Shown one piece after another: positions 29,199-40,351 of a stretch of 64,000 bases of DNA. Both the position numbers and the translations under genes were made by a program. How positions within the stretch are numbered: position 1 is the stretch's first letter; every line of letters starts with the position of its first letter. Below the pieces are notes generated by a model, which made no database searches, was not told where the DNA came from, and saw nothing but the letters and a program-made list of their open reading frames with translations. The DNA comes from Cellulomonas sp. (GTDB lineage Bacteria > Actinomycetota > Actinomycetes > Actinomycetales > Cellulomonadaceae): the NCBI RefSeq assembly GCF_015234515.1, contig NZ_JADGMY010000028.1:62001-126000 (forward strand), given 5' to 3'.

Positions 29199-30091
29199 CC
29201 GCCGTCCGTGAGCGCGCCGTCCTCACCCGAGGCACCCGCGTCACGGGTCCGGCGGCCGTTGCGTGCCCGCGCCTCACCGGCGGCGGCGGCAGCCCGCTGG
29301 TCCCGCGCCGCGGCACGCACCGCCGCCTCCTCCTCGGCCCGCAGCTCGGCACCGCGTCGCACGACGATCTCGACGGCCTCCTGCGCGTCCGCCGCGACCT
29401 GCAGCAGGTCGATGTCGGCAGCGGCGATCATGCCCTGCGGGTGCACCGTGTCGCGCAGCCACGCGAGCAGCCCGGACCAGTAGTCGGCGCCGAGCAGCAC
29501 GATCGGGAACCCGGTGACCTTGTGCGTCTGCACCAGGGTCAGCGCCTCGAAGAGCTCGTCGAAGGTGCCGAACCCACCGGGCAGGACGACGAAACCCTCG
29601 GAGTACTTGACGAACATGGTCTTGCGGGCGAAGAAGTAGCGGAAGTTGACGCCCAGGTCGACCCACTCGTTCATGCCCTGCTCGAACGGCAGCTCGATGC
29701 CCAGACCGACCGACAGCCCGTCCGCCTCGGTGGCGCCCTTGTTGGCCGCCTCCATGATGCCGGGGCCACCGCCGGTGATCACGGCGTACCCGGCCTCCAC
29801 GAGCCCGCGCGCGACCTCCTGCCCCAGCTCGTAGTACGGGTCGTCGGGCTTGATGCGCGCCGAGCCGAAGACACTGACCGCGGGCCCGACCTCGGACAGC
29901 GCACCGAACCCCTCGACGAACTCGCTCTGGATCCGCATGACCCGCCAGGGGTCGGAGTGCAGCCAGCCGGCGCCCTCGGCGCGCGCCAGCAGGCGCTGGT
30001 CGGAGGTCGTGGCGGGGATCTGGTCGCGGCGCAGCAGCACGGGACCGCGGCGGTACTCCGGCGCCGGTGCCGACGTGTCGTCAGGAGTCAT
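29192..30091 (-). CDS. LOG-family (TIGR00730) nucleotide-5'-monophosphate phosphoribohydrolase-like protein
   Basis: A 299-aa protein with the LOG/lysine decarboxylase-like signature LPGGFGTFDELFEAL (about 160-174), and the conserved arginine region VKYSEGF and SVFGSARIKPDD (about 70). LOG proteins remove ribose 5-phosphate from N6-modified AMP or other nucleotides. This one is the long form, with about 50 extra residues at the N-terminus and an Ala/Arg-rich C-terminal tail. TAGGCT lies 6 nt before the ATG at 30091 and no ribosome site is seen, so the mRNA is likely leaderless. Its stop overlaps folP2. M. tuberculosis Rv1205 is the equivalent position. Confidence 0.9.
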   Translation of the reverse strand: MTPDDTSAPAPEYRRGPVLLRRDQIPATTSDQRLLARAEGAGWLHSDPWRVMRIQSEFVEGFGALSEVGPAVSVFGSARIKPDDPYYELGQEVARGLVEAGYAVITGGGPGIMEAANKGATEADGLSVGLGIELPFEQGMNEWVDLGVNFRYFFARKTMFVKYSEGFVVLPGGFGTFDELFEALTLVQTHKVTGFPIVLLGADYWSGLLAWLRDTVHPQGMIAAADIDLLQVAADAQEAVEIVVRRGAELRAEEEAAVRAAARDQRAAAAAGEARARNGRRTRDAGASGEDGALTDGGW

Positions 30092-30097
30092 CCCCCG

Positions 30098-30103
30098 AGC
30101 CTA
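30098..30103 (-). promoter_or_regulatory. -10 box of a leaderless promoter for the LOG-folP2-mannosyltransferase unit
   Basis: TAGGCT is followed by exactly 6 nt and then the ATG at 30091; no Shine-Dalgarno sequence intervenes. Confidence 0.55.
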
Positions 30104-30144
30104 TGCGCGCGCCGCGAGCCGCCGCGTCGCGCGGACGGCGGACG

Positions 30145-31260
30145 TCAGGCGATGCCCAGCGGCAGGTCCTCGGGCTGCGCGCCCGTCAGCCACGCCCGCA
30201 GCGCGCGGTGGCACAGCTCGATCTGCGCGACGGGCACCCGCTCGTCGTCCTTGTGCGCCAGCAGCGGGTCGCCGGGGCCGAAGTTGACCGCGGGCACGCC
30301 CAGGGCGCTGAACCGGGCGACGTCCGTCCAGCCGTACTTCGGCGCGGGGCGACCGCCCGTGACCGCGAGCACGGCGGCGGCGAACTCCTGCGCGGCGGGT
30401 GCGTCCAGACCGGGGCGGGCACCGGGCGCGGAGTCGGTGACCACCACGTCGTACCCGTCGAACACGTCGCGCACGTGCGCCACGGCCTCGGCGACGTCCC
30501 GCGACGGCGCGAACCGGTAGTTGACCGTGACGACGCACGAGTCGGGGATGACGTTGGTCGCGACCCCACCCGAGACGAGCACGGCGTTGAGCCCCTCGCG
30601 GTACGCCAGGCCCTCGACCTCGACCGTGGCCGGCTCGTAGGCCTCGAGCCGACGCAGCACCTCACCGGCGGCGTGCACCGCGTTGACGCCCACCCACGCG
30701 CGCGCCGAGTGCGCCGCGACGCCCGTGAGCCGCACCTCGGCGCGGAGCGTGCCGTTGCAGCCGCCCTCGAGCCCACCGTCGCTCGGCTCGCCGAGCACCG
30801 CGAAGTCGGCCTCGAGCCAGTCCGGGTGGTGCGCCGCGACGCGGCCCAGCCCGCTGAGGTCGGCGGCGACCTCCTCGTGGTCGTAGAAGACCCACGTCAC
30901 GTCGTGCACGGGCTCGGTGAGCGCGGCCGCGAGGTGCAGCGCGACCGCGACACCGCCCTTCATGTCGACGGTGCCGCGCCCCCACAGCACGTCGTCCTCG
31001 AGCCGGGTCGGCAGGTTGCCGGCGACCGGCACGGTGTCGAGGTGCCCCGCGACGACGACGCGCCGTGCGCGCCCCAGGTGCGTCCGCGCGACGACCGCGT
31101 CACCGTCGCGGAGGACCTCGAGGTGCGGGTGCTCGCGCAGCGCCGCCTCGACCGCGTCCGCCAGCCGCGTCTCGTCGCCGCTGACGGACGGGACGTCGCA
31201 CAGCTGACGCGTCAGCGTCACCACGTCGGCGGACAGGTCGATCAGGTCGTCGGCAGCCAC
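30145..31260 (-). CDS. dapE: succinyl-diaminopimelate desuccinylase
   Basis: An M20-family metallohydrolase of 371 aa that removes succinate from N-succinyl-LL-diaminopimelate, giving LL-DAP for lysine and peptidoglycan. [10 protein letters not shown] (about 70-79) carries a metal His and the Asp, GTVDMKGG the bridging Asp, and VFYDHEEV (about 125) the catalytic Glu pair. The dimerisation domain begins about 170. Identity as DapE rather than another M20 member rests partly on the divergent dapD beside it. The start is a GTG at 31260 with TAGGGT 6 nt before it, a leaderless pattern. Confidence 0.9.
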   Translation of the reverse strand: MAADDLIDLSADVVTLTRQLCDVPSVSGDETRLADAVEAALREHPHLEVLRDGDAVVARTHLGRARRVVVAGHLDTVPVAGNLPTRLEDDVLWGRGTVDMKGGVAVALHLAAALTEPVHDVTWVFYDHEEVAADLSGLGRVAAHHPDWLEADFAVLGEPSDGGLEGGCNGTLRAEVRLTGVAAHSARAWVGVNAVHAAGEVLRRLEAYEPATVEVEGLAYREGLNAVLVSGGVATNVIPDSCVVTVNYRFAPSRDVAEAVAHVRDVFDGYDVVVTDSAPGARPGLDAPAAQEFAAAVLAVTGGRPAPKYGWTDVARFSALGVPAVNFGPGDPLLAHKDDERVPVAQIELCHRALRAWLTGAQPEDLPLGIA

Positions 31261-31266
31261 GACCCG

Positions 31267-31272
31267 ACCCTA
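31267..31272 (-). promoter_or_regulatory. -10 box of a leaderless promoter for dapE
   Basis: TAGGGT lies 6 nt ahead of the GTG at 31260 on the minus strand. It sits back to back with the dapD box in the 65-bp divergent gap, so both promoters share about 40 bp of upstream DNA. Confidence 0.55.
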
Positions 31273-31311
31273 CGCGCGGCGACGGCTTACCGGTCGGCGG
31301 CGTCCGCGACG

Positions 31312-31317
31312 TAGGCT
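31312..31317 (+). promoter_or_regulatory. -10 box of a likely leaderless promoter for dapD
   Basis: TAGGCT is followed by 8 nt and the dapD ATG at 31326. The spacing is 1-2 nt longer than the best cases here, so a very short leader is also possible. Confidence 0.45.
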
Positions 31318-31325
31318 TGCACGCC

Positions 31326-32321
31326 ATGACCGACCGCACGGCCTGGGGCCTCGGCCTGGCCACCGTCACCGACGCGGGGACCACCCTCGACGTCTGGTAC
31401 CCCGCGCCCGTCCTCGGGGCCCCGCCCACCACGCTCGACGTCGACGACGACGACTCCGTCCGGCTGCACGCGCCCGTCGACCTCGCCGCGTGCGAGCGCG
31501 CGGACCCCGCGCGCGGCGTCCGCGTGACGCTCGTCGCGACCGTCGTGGACCTCGACACCCCGCCCGCCGGCACCGCCGACGCCTACCTGCGCCTGCACCT
31601 GCTGTCGCACCGGCTCGTCCGGCCCCACGGGCAGAACCTCGACGGCCTCTTCGCGGTCCTCCCGAACGTCGTGTGGACCGACCGCGGACCGTGCGCCGTC
31701 GAGGACTTCGAGGCCACCCGCCTGCGGCTGCGCGCGGCCACGGGGACCCCGGTGACGGTGTACGGGGTCGACAAGTTCCCGCGCATGGTCGACTACGTGC
31801 TGCCGTCGGGCGTGCGGGTCGCCGACGCCGACCGCGTGCGCCTCGGCGCCCACCTGGCACCGGGCACGACCGTGATGCACGAGGGCTTCGTCAACTTCAA
31901 CGCGGGCACGCTCGGGACGTCGATGGTCGAGGGCCGCATCTCGGCCGGGGTCGTCGTGGGCGACGGCTCCGACGTGGGCGGGGGCGCCTCGATCATGGGC
32001 ACGCTGTCCGGCGGTGGCCGCGAGGTCGTGGCTGTCGGGCAGCGCTCGCTGCTGGGTGCGAACTCGGGGCTGGGCATCCCCCTGGGCGACGACTGCGTGG
32101 TCGAGGCGGGCCTGTACGTCACCGCGGGCACCAAGGTGCGGCTCGTCGGCTTCGACGTCGAGGGGGCGGTGGACGACGACGGGGCACGCGTCGTCAAGGC
32201 CCGCGTGCTCGCCGGTGCGGACGGTGTGCTGTTCCGGCGCAACTCGCGCACGGGAGAGGTCGAGGCGGTCGCACGCTCGGGCGCCGGTGTGCAGCTGAAC
32301 TCCGCGCTGCACACCAACTGA
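31326..32321 (+). CDS. dapD: 2,3,4,5-tetrahydropyridine-2,6-dicarboxylate N-succinyltransferase (actinobacterial type)
   Basis: A 331-aa acyltransferase that adds succinyl from succinyl-CoA to tetrahydrodipicolinate. The central and C-terminal part (about 155-300) is a left-handed beta helix of hexapeptide repeats, with [24 protein letters not shown] and the substrate-site [20 protein letters not shown]. The N-terminal domain and [23 protein letters not shown] segment are typical of the actinobacterial DapD rather than the shorter E. coli form. The ATG at 31326 is preferred over a TTG at 31317. Functions with DapC and DapE, both within 5 kb. Confidence 0.95.
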   Translation: MTDRTAWGLGLATVTDAGTTLDVWYPAPVLGAPPTTLDVDDDDSVRLHAPVDLAACERADPARGVRVTLVATVVDLDTPPAGTADAYLRLHLLSHRLVRPHGQNLDGLFAVLPNVVWTDRGPCAVEDFEATRLRLRAATGTPVTVYGVDKFPRMVDYVLPSGVRVADADRVRLGAHLAPGTTVMHEGFVNFNAGTLGTSMVEGRISAGVVVGDGSDVGGGASIMGTLSGGGREVVAVGQRSLLGANSGLGIPLGDDCVVEAGLYVTAGTKVRLVGFDVEGAVDDDGARVVKARVLAGADGVLFRRNSRTGEVEAVARSGAGVQLNSALHTN

Positions 32322-32325
32322 CGCC

Positions 32326-33225
32326 GTGGCTCGAGGGCGACGACGCGCCGGGTGCCTGCCGGCCCTGGTGACCGCGGGCCTCGCCGTCGTGCTGCTCGCC
32401 GTCGCAGTCGGCGCGGTCGTCGCCGTGCTGCGCAGCGCGCGGCCGGACACGCCCGCGGCCGAGCGCTGCGTCGCCCACCTGGACGGCACGGACTGGAGCC
32501 TGAGCCCCGACCAGGCGCAGAACGCCGCGCTGGCGGCTGCGGTCGCCACCCGCCGCGGCATGCCGGCCCGGGCGGTGACGATCGGCATCGCGACAGCGCT
32601 GCAGGAGTCGCGGCTCGTCAACATCGACTACGGCGACCGCGACTCGGTGGGCCTGTACCAGCAGCGCCCCTCGCAGGGCTGGGGCACGGTCGAGCAGATC
32701 ATGGACCCGGTCTACTCCACCAACAAGTTCTTCGACGGGCTCGAGAAGGTCCCGGGCTACCAGGACATGGCCGTCACCGAGGCCGCGCAGGCCGTCCAGC
32801 GCAGCGGGTTCCCCGACGCGTACGCCCAGCACGAGGTGCGGGCGCGCGCATGGGCGTCGGCGCTCACCGGGCACTCACCGGCGGCGCTGAGCTGCACCCT
32901 GCGGCCGGTCGAGCAGCCGGGCGGGACCGGGCCCGTCCTCGCGCGCGTCACGCGTGACCTGGGCGACCTGCCGGTGACGGTGACCCTCCCCGACGACGCG
33001 GGGACGCCCGCCACGGTCGACGTCGTCGCGACGCCGCTGCCCATCGACGATCCCGCCCGCGCCGGGTGGTCCGTCGCGCAGTGGTCCGTCGCGGTCGCGT
33101 GGGAGCTGGGCGTGGACGCCGTGACCGTCGGCGACACGACGTGGTCGCGCACCGAGCCCACGTGGCAGGTCACCGGCCAGGCGCCACTGCCCCCCGGGCA
33201 GGTCCGCCTGACGGTCTCCGGCTGA
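32326..33225 (+). CDS. membrane-anchored lysozyme-like protein
   Basis: A 299-aa protein. One N-terminal transmembrane helix (about 12-36) follows a basic start, so the rest is extracellular. Residues about 60-185 contain AVTIGIATALQESRLVNIDYGD, then SVGLYQQRPSQGWGT, resembling an SLT/lysozyme fold with a possible catalytic Glu in QESR. Similar actinobacterial proteins are sometimes mislabelled as metal transporters; nothing here supports transport. The C-terminal 100 residues are beta-like. The GTG at 32326 lies 4 nt after the dapD stop, so the two are probably cotranscribed. Muramidase activity is inferred. Confidence 0.75.
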   Translation: MARGRRRAGCLPALVTAGLAVVLLAVAVGAVVAVLRSARPDTPAAERCVAHLDGTDWSLSPDQAQNAALAAAVATRRGMPARAVTIGIATALQESRLVNIDYGDRDSVGLYQQRPSQGWGTVEQIMDPVYSTNKFFDGLEKVPGYQDMAVTEAAQAVQRSGFPDAYAQHEVRARAWASALTGHSPAALSCTLRPVEQPGGTGPVLARVTRDLGDLPVTVTLPDDAGTPATVDVVATPLPIDDPARAGWSVAQWSVAVAWELGVDAVTVGDTTWSRTEPTWQVTGQAPLPPGQVRLTVSG

Positions 33226-33228
33226 GCG

Positions 33229-34539
<1,311 letters not shown>

Positions 34540-34646
34540 GGGTGTTCCTTCCTGCGCCGACGAGCGGGTCCAGCCGGCCCGGGCGGGTTGCCGTGCGGGC
34601 CGATGGGGTGGCCGACGCGCGGTGATGACCCTCGTCGGCCCACGTG

Positions 34647-34677
34647 ACGGTACCTGCGACGACGGCGTCTTGACCAA
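34647..34677 (-). promoter_or_regulatory. candidate gltA promoter
   Basis: Reading leftwards, TTGGTC (34672-34677), 19 nt, then TACCGT (34647-34652). It would start transcription near 34640, leaving a leader of about 100 nt. The Crp/GlxR-type site is centred about 70 bp upstream of that point. Confidence 0.4.
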
Positions 34678-34701
34678 CGTACGACAGGCCCTTGGTGTAG
34701 A

Positions 34702-34717
34702 TGTGAGGTTCCTCACA
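34702..34717. promoter_or_regulatory. Crp/GlxR-type operator upstream of gltA
   Basis: TGTGAGGTTCCTCACA matches the TGTGA-N6-TCACA consensus at all ten defined positions, with 7-bp perfect arms. It sits in the gap between dapC and gltA at a distance suited to activation of gltA. GlxR control of gltA is known in Corynebacterium; the regulator here is inferred. Confidence 0.75.
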
Positions 34718-34780
34718 GGGGTAACCGCCAATGTACGTCGTCGGCCGCCGACGGGCCACGCCGTCCACGGACCGGCCCGC

Positions 34781-35929
34781 TCAGGCCCCGGACAACCGCG
34801 CCGCCGCCTCCGCGACCTGCTCGTCCGTCGCGGTCAGCGCGACCCGGACGTGCCCGGCCGCGGTCGCGCCGTAGAACGACCCGGGGGCCACGAGCAGACC
34901 GAGACCGGCCAGGTCGCGCAGGGTCGTCCACGCGTCCTGGGGCGGGCCGTCGGGGCGCGCCCAGAGGTACAGACCGGCGTGGGAGCGGTCGACCACGTAC
35001 CCCGCCGACTCGAGACCCGCGCGCAGCGCGACCCGCCGGCGCCGGTAGCGCTCACGCTGCTCGGCCACGTGCGCGTCGTCCCGCAGCGCGACCGTCATCG
35101 CCGCCTGCACCGGCGCGGGCACGATCATGCCGGCGTGCTTGCGCGTCTCCAGCAGGCCGGCGACCAGCCCCGCGTCACCGGCGACGAACGCGGCGCGATA
35201 TCCCGCCAGGTTCGACTGCTTGGACAGGGAGTACACGGCGAGCAGGTCCGTGCGGTCGCCTCCCGTCACGCGGGGGTCCAGCACGCTCGGGACGCCGTCC
35301 GACGCCCAGGGCTCGTCCCACGCCAGCTCCGCGTAGCACTCGTCCGACGCGACGACCACCCGGCTCCCCGTCCGCGCCGACGCCGCGCGCGCGGCCGCGA
35401 CGACGTCCCGCAGCTGGTCGACGCCCAGCACCGACCCGTCGGGGTTGCCGGGCGAGTTCAGCCACACCAGGCGCACGTCGTCACGCTGCGCGAGCAGCTG
35501 CGCAGGGGAGTCGGTCGGGACCGGGGTCGCCCCTGCCAGCCGTGCGCCCACGTCGTAGGTCGGGTAGGCGATCGCCGGGTGCAGCACCGCGTCGCCCGCG
35601 CCGAGACCCAGGAGCGACGGCAGGAAGGCGACGAGCTCCTTGGAGCCCAGCGTCGGCAGCACGGCGTCCGGGTCGAGGTCCGGCACGCCCCGACGCCGCG
35701 CGAACCACGCCGCCACCGCCTCGCGCAGCGCGGCCGTCCCGTGGGTCGTCGGGTACCCCGGTGCGTCCGACGCGGCGGCGAGCGCGTCACGCACGACCTG
35801 CGGGGTCGGGTCGACGGGTGTGCCCACCGACAGGTCGACCAGACCGCCAGGGTGCTCGCGTGCGAGCCGGGCGACGGGTCCGAGCGAGTCCCAGGGGAAG
35901 TCCGGCAGGCTCCCGGTCAGCAGGCCCAC
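34781..35929 (-). CDS. dapC: N-succinyldiaminopimelate aminotransferase
   Basis: A fold-type I PLP aminotransferase of 382 aa. The PLP lysine is in YSLSKQSNLAGYRAAF (about 231). NSPGNPDGSVL (about 167) and ASDECYAELAWD match the cofactor-binding Asn and Asp regions. It fits DapC, which converts N-succinyl-2-amino-6-oxopimelate to the succinyl-DAP used by DapE. The start is the GTG at 35929; a longer reading overlaps the ferredoxin gene. The fdxA-dapC pair is also seen in mycobacteria, which supports the name. A general aminotransferase function cannot be excluded. Confidence 0.88.
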   Translation of the reverse strand: MGLLTGSLPDFPWDSLGPVARLAREHPGGLVDLSVGTPVDPTPQVVRDALAAASDAPGYPTTHGTAALREAVAAWFARRRGVPDLDPDAVLPTLGSKELVAFLPSLLGLGAGDAVLHPAIAYPTYDVGARLAGATPVPTDSPAQLLAQRDDVRLVWLNSPGNPDGSVLGVDQLRDVVAAARAASARTGSRVVVASDECYAELAWDEPWASDGVPSVLDPRVTGGDRTDLLAVYSLSKQSNLAGYRAAFVAGDAGLVAGLLETRKHAGMIVPAPVQAAMTVALRDDAHVAEQRERYRRRRVALRAGLESAGYVVDRSHAGLYLWARPDGPPQDAWTTLRDLAGLGLLVAPGSFYGATAAGHVRVALTATDEQVAEAAARLSGA

Positions 35930-35957
35930 GTGTCCCCCGCACCGACGAGCACCGCGG

Positions 35958-36284
35958 TCACTCGCCGTGCACGCGCAGCGGCAGCGTGGCGATGATCGGG
36001 TGGTCGTGCGCGATCTCGCCCATCTTCGCGGCACCACCGGGCGAGCCGACCTCGTCGAAGAAGTGCACGTTCGCCTCGTAGTACTGGGACCACTGCTCGG
36101 GGACGTCGTCCTCGTAGTAGATGGCCTCCACGGGGCACACGGGCTCGCAGGCGCCGCAGTCGACGCACTCGTCCGGGTGGATGTACAAGGAGCGCTTGCC
36201 CTCGTAGATGCAGTCGACCGGACACTCCTCGATGCACGCCTTGTCCTTGACGTCCACGCAGGGCTCGGCGATCACATACGTCAC
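35958..36284 (-). CDS. fdxA: 7Fe ferredoxin
   Basis: A 108-aa ferredoxin with a [3Fe-4S] set (C9, C16 and C20, then P21) and a [4Fe-4S] set in [16 protein letters not shown], plus swapped partner cysteines. It transfers electrons in the cytoplasm. The C-terminal extension of about 45 residues is typical of actinobacterial FdxA/FdxC. A GGAGG site lies 8 nt before the GTG at 36284, and TACTAG upstream (36304-36309 region, leftward) may be its -10 box. dapC follows after a 28-bp gap, so they probably form an operon. Confidence 0.95.
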   Translation of the reverse strand: MTYVIAEPCVDVKDKACIEECPVDCIYEGKRSLYIHPDECVDCGACEPVCPVEAIYYEDDVPEQWSQYYEANVHFFDEVGSPGGAAKMGEIAHDHPIIATLPLRVHGE

Positions 36285-36377
36285 GGGTGTCCTCCACGGG
36301 TGCAGCGGTCGCCCTAGTATCCCCCACGTGCACCCAGCCCCGCCTCGCAGTCCACTCACCGACACGGGAGCGTCGCG

Positions 36378-36656
36378 GTGAGCCCGGACACATGGCGGAC
36401 CTGGCCGACGGGTACGCGGGTCGTGGTGCGCCGCCGGCGCGACGACCTGCCGCCCGGTGCGGTGACGGGCGCCCTGCACGGCGGGGAGCCCCCGTTCACC
36501 GACGTGCTCGGTGAGGTCGTGGCGGTGGACGACGACGGGCTGACCGTGCGGACCCGGCGCGGCGACGTGCGCGTGCCGGCGCAGGACGTCGTGCGCGCCA
36601 AGGTCGTGCCGCCGCCCCCGGCGAGGCGTCACCGCCGGGGCGACGGCACGGCCTGA
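36378..36656 (+). CDS. small SH3-like domain protein (Rv0428c N-terminal type)
   Basis: A 92-aa protein. The sequence [52 protein letters not shown] fits the small beta-barrel domain found at the N-terminus of some actinobacterial GNAT acetyltransferases (Rv0428c type). Here it stands alone, without the acetyltransferase. GGGAGCG precedes the GTG at 36378. Function unknown. It is divergent from fdxA and converges with the VanW gene, 2 bp away. Confidence 0.7.
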   Translation: MSPDTWRTWPTGTRVVVRRRRDDLPPGAVTGALHGGEPPFTDVLGEVVAVDDDGLTVRTRRGDVRVPAQDVVRAKVVPPPPARRHRRGDGTA

Positions 36657-36658
36657 CG

Positions 36659-39600
36659 TCAAGGCGTCGGCGTCGCCCCCGGGACCGGCGCGGCGCCGCA
36701 GATGACCTTGTTCTGCGGCTTGTACCGCCAGGTGTGCGACTCGCTGTCGACCTCCTGGCCGTTCAGGAGCACCCGCCGCGTGTTCGTCACCGTGAAGCCG
36801 GGGTTGCCCGCGCTCTGCGGCTCGCACGTCGGTGACTGCGAGTAGACCGTCGTCGGGCTGACCACGCCGGAGCGCCCGCTCTTCGTGGTCTCGACCGTGA
36901 AGTGCTTGGTGCTCCAGATCCGCACGTGTGCCCGACCGTCCGCGACGAAGCCCTGCACGAGAGCGCCGTAGGGCGTGTTGTTCTTCCACTTCAGGTCGAG
37001 GACACCCGTGAAGATCGTGGCCTCGCGACCCTCGGGGTAGCGCTGGAACCACTCGCTGTGCGGCGTGTGCTCGACGTCCTCGAAGCCGGCGAAGTACGCG
37101 GCGTTGTACGTCGTGGTGGACACCTGCGACAGGCCGCCGCCCCACGCGTCCTTGTGCTCGCCGTTGACGATGGCACCCGCCTGCACGTACCCGTGGGCCG
37201 CGTCGACCGGGCCCAGCGCCTCCGTGAGGCTGAACGTCTCACCGGGGCGCACGAGCGTGCCGGTGATGTTCTTCAGGCCGTTCGCGATGTTCCCCGTACG
37301 GCGAGGCTCGCTGGTCAGGGGCGTCGAGAACTCCGAGACGACCTCCTTGACGCCGAGCGCCTCGAGCGCCTCCTGCGTCTGCGCGGGGTCGGACTGGACG
37401 AGGTCGACGGGTGCGACGCGCCCGGTGCCCGTCGTGGCCGCCTGCACGACGGACGTCGCGAGAGCCGTCGGGTCGAGCGTCGTCCCGGGCGTACCCGGGA
37501 TGATGACCGGTGCGCCGTCCTGGAACTCGAACCGCGCGTCGGCCGCGGTCGTCAGCAGGTCGGGCAGCTGCGCCAGGACCGCCTCGGACAGTGCCGCGCC
37601 GTCGAGCTGCAGCTCCAGGATCCCGTCCTGCGGGACGACCGCCGCGTGCGCGGTGAGCGTCGCGACGTCCAGCACGGCCTGCCGGTCGGCGATCTGCACC
37701 GTCACGGGCGCGGCCGTCAGCGGCTGGGCCAGCTGCGCCAGGGCGCGGTCCGTCTCCGCCTGCGACACCGCCGGCGCCACGACGCTCGTCGGGAGCACGA
37801 CGGGACGCGCGGCCGTGAGCCAGCCCTCCTCGAGCTCGGTCGCCGCTCCCCCGGCGTCCAGCTCCCAGCCGTCGACGGCCTCGGTCGCGTGAGCGGCGCC
37901 GTCGGCGAACACGACCGTCCCGTCGACGGGCGCCAGCATCAGGGAGCCGGACAGCTGCGTGAGCTCCGCGTCGAGCGCGTCCTCGTCGACCACGGTCACC
38001 GGCGGCTGCTCACCGACGCCCACCAGGTGGTGCCACAGCCGGACGGGCTGCGTGAGGTCGACGCCCGTCAGTCGCGCCACCGTGGCACCCGCGTCGAGCT
38101 CCAGGCCCGCGGCGACCGGGTCCAGCTCGGCCTGCACCTCCTGCGCGACCACCGGCACGGGGGACGTCACCCGGTCCGCGAGCTCGTCGGTGAGGTGCTG
38201 CTCGGCCTCGGCCGAGGACATCGATCCGATCTCGACCCCGGCCACGGTCGCGCCGCGAGGCACCCGGTCGGCCAGCGCGTACGACGACCCGACGTACAGC
38301 GCAGCGACGAGCGCCAGGGCACCGCCCGCGACAGCGAGCGGCCGGGACCAGCGGCGGTCCGCACGCTCGGGCTCGAACCCGTCCAGCAGAGGCGGCTCGG
38401 GTGCGTCCGGCGGTGCTGCGGCGGACGGCGCCGGCACCACCGCGGTCTCATCGACGCGTGAGACGACCGCGGTCTCGTCGACGCGTGAGACGACAGCGGT
38501 CTCGTCGACGCGTGAGACGACAGCGGTCTCCTCGACGCGTGACGCGGCCGGCGGCCGCGGCTCGGTCGGGGCCGAGGCAGCGGCGACGGCCGAAGCGTCG
38601 CGGTCCTCGGCGGCCGGCGTCTCGGTGCCGGCGGCGGGCGTCGCGCGGTCCCCAGCGGGACCAGCAGGCTCCTCGCCGGACGCGGCGGGCCCTGCCTCGG
38701 ACGCCGCAGCACCGGGAGTCCGGCCGGACCGGTCGTCCTGCCCGTCGTCGCGGCGCGGCAGCGGGCTCTGGGGCAGCGCGTGCGCCGGGACACCGACGGA
38801 GGCCGCGTTCAGCGCGGTGAACGCGAGGGTGGACAGGCCACCGAGGCTGAGCGGCGGCAGAGCGGCCGGCGCGGCCTCGTCGCTGCCGGGTGCGTGGTCG
38901 ACCGACGCGGCTGCGTCCACGCCGTCGGACGCAGGGCCGGTGGCCGGGCCGGCGGATGCCGCGCCGGGCGAGGCACCGTCGTCGGTCGTGCCGACGGCGT
39001 CGGGCTGTGTCGGAGCCGTCACGGCGACGTCGTCCCACGAGGGCCACGCGGCGAGCGGCTCGTCCGTCACCGGCGCGAGCGGGCGGGACGCCGCGGGGGG
39101 CGTGGCGGGCTCGGCTGCCGTGGCGGGCGTGGCGGGCTCGGCGGGCGCGGCTGCCGCAGCGGGCTCGGATGCCGCGGCGGGCTCGGCTGCCGCGGCGGGC
39201 GTGGCGGGCTCGGCTGCTGCGGCGGGCTCGGATGCCGCCGGGGCGGCGGTCGGCTCGTGCACCGCGTCGGCGGGCTCGGGCTCGACCGGGTCAGGGTCCT
39301 CGGCCTCGTCGGTGGGCACCGGCTCGACCGCGGCGGGCTCCTCCGCATCGGGCGCAGGCGCCTCGGACACGGAGGGCGAGGACGCAGGCTCCTCGGACAC
39401 GGAGGGCGAGGACACGGCCACCTCGGGCGCACGGCCGTCCGGCGCACCCTGCTCCTCTACCGGTTCGTCCGGCAGGGTCGCCGTGCCCGAGCCGTCGCTC
39501 GCCGTGCTCGAGCCGTCGGTCGCCGTGCTCGAGCCGTCAATCGCCGGGGGGACGGCGTGCGAGAGGTCGTCGCGGGCGTCGTGCTGCTGGGGCACGCCGT

Positions 39601-39697
39601 CGGGGACGACCCCGGCCGCCGTCTCGTCGGGCACGTCGGCGGCGTCGCGGTCGGCGGCGCCACCGGTCGGCGTGTCGCGGTCGGTCCCGTGCGTCAT
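36659..39697 (-). CDS. very long VanW-domain protein with peptidoglycan-binding module
   Basis: A 1012-aa protein. Residues 1-450 are disordered, rich in Ala/Pro/Glu/Asp, with several repeats, and lie in the cytoplasm. A transmembrane helix follows (about 452-474). Outside are PG_binding_4-like repeats (about 540-770) and a VanW domain (about 796-936) with [29 protein letters not shown] and [16 protein letters not shown]. VanW-type proteins are linked with the cell wall, but their activity is unknown. The ATG at 39697 has GGGGGAT upstream; an upstream frame continues without support. The 9-residue repeat SRVDETAVV is described separately. Confidence 0.88.
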   Translation of the reverse strand: MTHGTDRDTPTGGAADRDAADVPDETAAGVVPDGVPQQHDARDDLSHAVPPAIDGSSTATDGSSTASDGSGTATLPDEPVEEQGAPDGRAPEVAVSSPSVSEEPASSPSVSEAPAPDAEEPAAVEPVPTDEAEDPDPVEPEPADAVHEPTAAPAASEPAAAAEPATPAAAAEPAAASEPAAAAAPAEPATPATAAEPATPPAASRPLAPVTDEPLAAWPSWDDVAVTAPTQPDAVGTTDDGASPGAASAGPATGPASDGVDAAASVDHAPGSDEAAPAALPPLSLGGLSTLAFTALNAASVGVPAHALPQSPLPRRDDGQDDRSGRTPGAAASEAGPAASGEEPAGPAGDRATPAAGTETPAAEDRDASAVAAASAPTEPRPPAASRVEETAVVSRVDETAVVSRVDETAVVSRVDETAVVPAPSAAAPPDAPEPPLLDGFEPERADRRWSRPLAVAGGALALVAALYVGSSYALADRVPRGATVAGVEIGSMSSAEAEQHLTDELADRVTSPVPVVAQEVQAELDPVAAGLELDAGATVARLTGVDLTQPVRLWHHLVGVGEQPPVTVVDEDALDAELTQLSGSLMLAPVDGTVVFADGAAHATEAVDGWELDAGGAATELEEGWLTAARPVVLPTSVVAPAVSQAETDRALAQLAQPLTAAPVTVQIADRQAVLDVATLTAHAAVVPQDGILELQLDGAALSEAVLAQLPDLLTTAADARFEFQDGAPVIIPGTPGTTLDPTALATSVVQAATTGTGRVAPVDLVQSDPAQTQEALEALGVKEVVSEFSTPLTSEPRRTGNIANGLKNITGTLVRPGETFSLTEALGPVDAAHGYVQAGAIVNGEHKDAWGGGLSQVSTTTYNAAYFAGFEDVEHTPHSEWFQRYPEGREATIFTGVLDLKWKNNTPYGALVQGFVADGRAHVRIWSTKHFTVETTKSGRSGVVSPTTVYSQSPTCEPQSAGNPGFTVTNTRRVLLNGQEVDSESHTWRYKPQNKVICGAAPVPGATPTP
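38434..38541 (-). repeat. four 27-bp tandem repeats inside the VanW gene
   Basis: Four copies of a 27-bp unit, starting at 38434, 38461, 38488 and 38515, encode repeated SRVDETAVV in the cytoplasmic tail just before the membrane helix. Copies differ at a few bases. They would be expected to vary in number between strains. Confidence 0.9.
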
Positions 39698-39853
39698 CGA
39701 TCCCCCGTGATGGTCCTGCGAGCGCATGACGCGCGCGCGTCGTGCGCCCCGCATTCTACGGTGACGGCCTGTCGGTGACGGTCAGTTCGCGGACCGCGAC
39801 CCGATCCTCACCCGCTCGAGCCGCGCCGGGCTGCCGGCGCAGGACGCAGCCCG

Positions 39854-40351
39854 CTACCGCACGCCCCGCACGCGTCCGCGCAGGTGCACGAGGGCACCGC
39901 CGTCGGCAGCGCCCTCGGACGCCACCAGCACCCGCCCGACCACCACGTCGTGGTCCCCCGCCGCGTGCACGGCCTCGGTGCGGCAGTCGAACCACGCTGC
40001 GGCGCCGTCGAGCCACGGGGCACCCGACACGGGCCCGGCGTGGTGCCCGACGCGGTCGAGCTGGCCCACCGCGGGTCGTCCGGGCGACGCGAGCCACTCC
40101 GCGACCCCGCCCTGGGCGTCGGAGAGCACCGACACGGCCCACGTGTCGACGTCGTCGAGCACGTCCCTCAGGCGCGCGTCGACGTGCACGCAGAAGAGGA
40201 GCAGCGGCGGCTCGAGCGAGACGGAGACGGCCGAGCTGACCGTCGCCGCGTGGGCGACACCTCGGCGCACGGCCGTCACCACGACGACGCCGCCCGCGAG
40301 CCGGGTGGCCACCGCCCGGAACGCGTCGGGCGTCACCTCCTCGGGGCTCAC
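39854..40351 (-). CDS. flavin reductase-like FMN-binding protein
   Basis: A 165-aa protein of the flavin reductase-like, FMN-binding split-barrel family. AVATRLAGGVVVVTAVRRG and ATVSSAVSVSLEPPLLLFCVH (about 35-57) are the usual FMN-binding N-terminal motifs. DHDVVVGRVL near residue 135 corresponds to the family's conserved GDH-I-x-G-V. It probably reduces free flavin with NAD(P)H or acts as a partner of a monooxygenase; no oxygenase is nearby. The GTG at 40351 overlaps the upstream membrane-protein gene by 4 bp. Confidence 0.85.
   Translation of the reverse strand: MSPEEVTPDAFRAVATRLAGGVVVVTAVRRGVAHAATVSSAVSVSLEPPLLLFCVHVDARLRDVLDDVDTWAVSVLSDAQGGVAEWLASPGRPAVGQLDRVGHHAGPVSGAPWLDGAAAWFDCRTEAVHAAGDHDVVVGRVLVASEGAADGGALVHLRGRVRGVR

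Noticed and set aside
31317..31325. TTG start for dapD three codons upstream of the ATG
   Set aside because: It overlaps the TAGGCT promoter box and has no ribosome site; the ATG at 31326 fits better.
39106..39260. Regular GCGGGCTCGGCTGCCGC-like repeats considered as a CRISPR or regulatory array
   Set aside because: They encode an Ala/Glu/Pro-rich tail of the VanW protein, with no spacer structure.
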